From positions 372,001-436,000 of the forward strand of contig NZ_JADMLH010000002.1 of NCBI RefSeq assembly GCF_016464385.1: a DNA stretch of 64,000 nucleotides, in the 5' to 3' direction. This DNA is from Nucisporomicrobium flavum. Its GTDB lineage: Bacteria; Actinomycetota; Actinomycetes; Mycobacteriales; Micromonosporaceae. Of the stretch, positions 62,211-64,000 are shown in pieces; positions within the stretch are counted from its first letter, which is position 1, and every line of letters begins with the position of its first letter. The notes beneath the pieces were generated by a model. The model was not told where the DNA came from. It was given only the letters and a program-made list of their open reading frames with translations, and searched no databases. Made by a program: the position numbers and the translations under genes.

Positions 62211-62296
62211 CACCATGTGGGACTCTCTGTGATCGAACGCGGACAGGCTGTCCGACGCTCCCCGTACGGGCAGGCGGTGTGCCAGACTCGGGCGTC

Positions 62297-63820
62297 GTGG
62301 GAGAGCGCACCGCCGATCCGGCCCGTGACCCCGTCCGCGACGCCGCGCGCCGGCGCCCGGACAGCCCCGCGCTGATCGCCGGGGACACCGTGCTGAGCTG
62401 GGCAGACCTGGACGAGCGCGTGGATCGCGCCGCCCGGCGACTCGCTTCCGGGACGGCGCCCGGCGACCGGGTGGCGATCATTCTCGGTAACACCCCGGAA
62501 TTCGCCGCCGCCTATCTCGGCACGCTGCGCGCGGGGCGGGTGGCCGTGCCGCTCAATCCCGGGTACGCCGCGGACGAGGTGGCCTTCGCGCTGACGGACA
62601 GTGGCGCGGCCCGGGTGGTCGCCGATGATGCGGTGCTGGGTCGTCTGCGGTTGTCGGAGGGGGTAGCCGTACCGTCATCGGATCTTTTCGGGGTGGTGCC
62701 TGGCGAAGCCCTGCCCGCGGCAGCGACGCCGGCCGCGACCGACCTCGCGGTCCTGCTCTACACCTCCGGGACGAGCGGGCGGCCGAAGGGCGCCATGCTC
62801 ACGCACCGTGCTCTCGCGGCGAACAACGATCAGTTGCAGCGCATCGATCCGGCGGTCGTGGGCGAGGCCGACGTGGTGCTGCTGGCGATCCCGTTCTTCC
62901 ATGCCTACGGCCTCAACACCGGGCTCGGCGCGGTCGCGCACCACGCGGCCTGCGGTGTGCTCGTCGACCGCTTCGACCCGGCCGAGACCGCCTCGCTCAT
63001 CGCGAAACACCAGGTTACCGTGGTCGTCGGGGTGCCGTCGATGTATGCGGCGTGGTCCCGCACGCCCGGCGCCGACTTCCGGCGGGTGCGCACCGCGGTG
63101 TGCGGCGCGGCGCCGCTCGACCCTGCCGACGCGGCGCGGTTCACGGCCGTGACCGGGGCCGGCATCCTGATCGGGTACGGACTGACGGAAGCGGCGCCGG
63201 TCCTCACGACGACCGCGGTGAGTGACCGCACCAAGGTCGGATCGATCGGTCGTCCGCTCCCCGGAGTGTCGCTGCTGCTGCGCTCCGCGGACGGGGCCGT
63301 GCTCTGGCGCGACGGCTCGGCCGCCGAGCCGGCCACCGACGACCTCGATCTGGACCTCGAGGTCTCCACGGGCACGGACCCGGGGGAGATCGTGGTGCGC
63401 GGCGACAACCTCTTCTCGGGCTACTGGCCGGACGGGCGCGACGGCCCGGACGCCGACGGCTGGTGGGGCACCGCCGACATCGCGTACGCGGACGCCGACG
63501 GCGATCTCGTCCTGGTCGACCGGATCGGCGAGCTGATCCTGGTGAACGGCTTCAACGTCTATCCCGCCGAGATCGAACGGGTACTCGGCGAGCACCCGGG
63601 CGTGGCCGAGGCGGCCGTCGTCGCCGTCGCGGACGAGCGGACCGGGCAGGCGCCGTACGCGTACGTCGTCGCCGCCCTCGACCCCGCGCCGACCCTGGCG
63701 GAGCTGGAAGTGTTCTGTTCCGCCCGGCTCGCGCGGTACAAGCTGCCGGTGGGCTTCGAGATCGTCGACGAGCTGCCGCATTCGGCGATCGGCAAGGTAC
63801 GCAAGGGAGAGCTGCGATGA
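62297..63820 (+). CDS. AMP-forming acyl-CoA synthetase / ligase
   Basis: A 507-residue ANL-superfamily enzyme that activates a carboxylic acid as acyl-AMP and then the CoA ester. Visible motifs are LLYTSGTSGRPKGAMLTHRA (P-loop), IGYGLTEAAPV, WWGTADIAYADADGDLVLVDR and the C-terminal catalytic Lys in SAIGKVRKGEL. NGFNVYPAEIERVL marks the hinge. The substrate is likely a fatty or branched acid. The start is uncertain; the GTG at 62297 has no strong ribosome site. Glutaredoxin start overlaps its stop (ATGA). Confidence 0.88.
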   Translation: MGERTADPARDPVRDAARRRPDSPALIAGDTVLSWADLDERVDRAARRLASGTAPGDRVAIILGNTPEFAAAYLGTLRAGRVAVPLNPGYAADEVAFALTDSGAARVVADDAVLGRLRLSEGVAVPSSDLFGVVPGEALPAAATPAATDLAVLLYTSGTSGRPKGAMLTHRALAANNDQLQRIDPAVVGEADVVLLAIPFFHAYGLNTGLGAVAHHAACGVLVDRFDPAETASLIAKHQVTVVVGVPSMYAAWSRTPGADFRRVRTAVCGAAPLDPADAARFTAVTGAGILIGYGLTEAAPVLTTTAVSDRTKVGSIGRPLPGVSLLLRSADGAVLWRDGSAAEPATDDLDLDLEVSTGTDPGEIVVRGDNLFSGYWPDGRDGPDADGWWGTADIAYADADGDLVLVDRIGELILVNGFNVYPAEIERVLGEHPGVAEAAVVAVADERTGQAPYAYVVAALDPAPTLAELEVFCSARLARYKLPVGFEIVDELPHSAIGKVRKGELR

Positions 63821-64000
63821 ACCGCCTGACCCTGATCAGCCGCACCGGCTGCCACCTCTGCGAGGAGGCCGAGCAGGTGCTGGACCGGATCGCCGCCGGC
63901 GGGTGGACCCGGGTCGAGGTCTCCGACTCGATCGAGCTGGAGCGCGACTACGGCGACCGGGTGCCGGTGGTGCTGCTCGACGGCAAGGAGCACGGCTACT
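63817..64000 (+). CDS. Glutaredoxin-like thiol-disulfide protein, 5' part
   Basis: About 61 codons are visible before the window ends: MNRLTLISRTGCHLCEEAEQ has a CxxC (CHLC) redox motif, and DYGDRVPVVLLDGKEHGY matches the cis-Pro region of DUF836/glutaredoxin-like proteins. It overlaps the ligase stop. In Streptomyces a similar gene lies near rex and bldN, so rex may follow beyond the edge; that is inference. Confidence 0.85.
   Translation, partial: MNRLTLISRTGCHLCEEAEQVLDRIAAGGWTRVEVSDSIELERDYGDRVPVVLLDGKEHGY

Noticed and set aside
62211..62225. BldD box GTCACCATGTGGGAC near the bldN-like promoter
   Set aside because: It misses conserved positions of the BldD consensus as I remember it; kept only as a weak remark with the palindromes.
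1..64000. tRNA, rRNA, CRISPR arrays, insertion sequences or phage genes
   Set aside because: Scanning the gaps showed no tRNA-like cloverleaf, no regular spacer-repeat array, no transposase or integrase motifs.

Overview
The window is high-GC actinobacterial DNA, with GTG/ATG starts, strong third-position GC and many overlapping stop/start codons. A complete flagellar cluster, a mycothiol gene (mshA), a senX3-regX3 locus and a bldN-like developmental locus point to a motile-spore member of the Micromonosporaceae, most likely Actinoplanes or a close relative. This is inferred from gene content, not from a database search.

Layout. Positions 1-24150 hold most of a flagellar cluster. On the minus strand these are fliM (cut by the left edge), fliL, motB, motA, flbD, flgE, flgD, fliK, an NlpC/P60-SLT muramidase, fliJ, then fliI, fliH, fliG, fliF, fliE, flgC, flgB, then a small unknown gene, fliS, fliD and fliC. 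On the plus strand are flgN, flgK, flgL, fliW and csrA. A divergent SDR/XRE-regulator pair sits between fliI and fliJ. Eight transcription units carry the same promoter pattern, CTCA (one CTAA) - 16 or 17 bases - GCCGA(A/T/C), which fits a FliA-type sigma factor. The fliC leader has a hairpin with ACGGA in its loop plus a GGA-rich Shine-Dalgarno, as expected for CsrA/FliW control of flagellin. Positions 24189-34937 are mixed accessory genes: M23 peptidase, transmembrane chemoreceptor, PHP protein, SRPBCC protein, PAS histidine kinase, small zinc-ribbon-like protein, subtilase, CheY-like regulator and a GH26-like secreted glycosidase.

Positions 34986-59572 follow, in gene order as I remember it, the actinobacterial core segment known from Mycobacterium tuberculosis Rv0486-Rv0502: mshA, a YbjN protein, gpmA, phoU/senX3/regX3, a conserved Cys-containing protein, a TIM-barrel isomerase, a small HTH protein, bS22, an epimerase and an acyltransferase. 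About 10 kb of extra DNA lies between the YbjN gene and gpmA. It carries an ECF sigma factor with an NTF2-like tail, two GNAT genes, two related MFS genes, and a soluble chemoreceptor with five tandem 366-bp PAS modules followed by a triple-CheW protein. The chemoreceptor has its own FliA-type promoter, so it belongs to the flagellar regulon, but an in-frame TGA replaces a conserved codon (Cys in the first repeat) in the last PAS module.

Positions 59698-64000 hold a probable RsbN-type anti-sigma factor, a BldN-type ECF sigma factor with a long N-terminal extension, an AMP-forming acyl-CoA ligase and the start of a glutaredoxin-like gene.

The most unusual signals are the TGA-interrupted PAS-array receptor, a pair of long hairpin elements with an identical 28-base loop and covarying arms after gpmA and regX3, and the shared promoter code tying the motility genes together. 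No rRNA, tRNA, CRISPR array or insertion sequence was seen.
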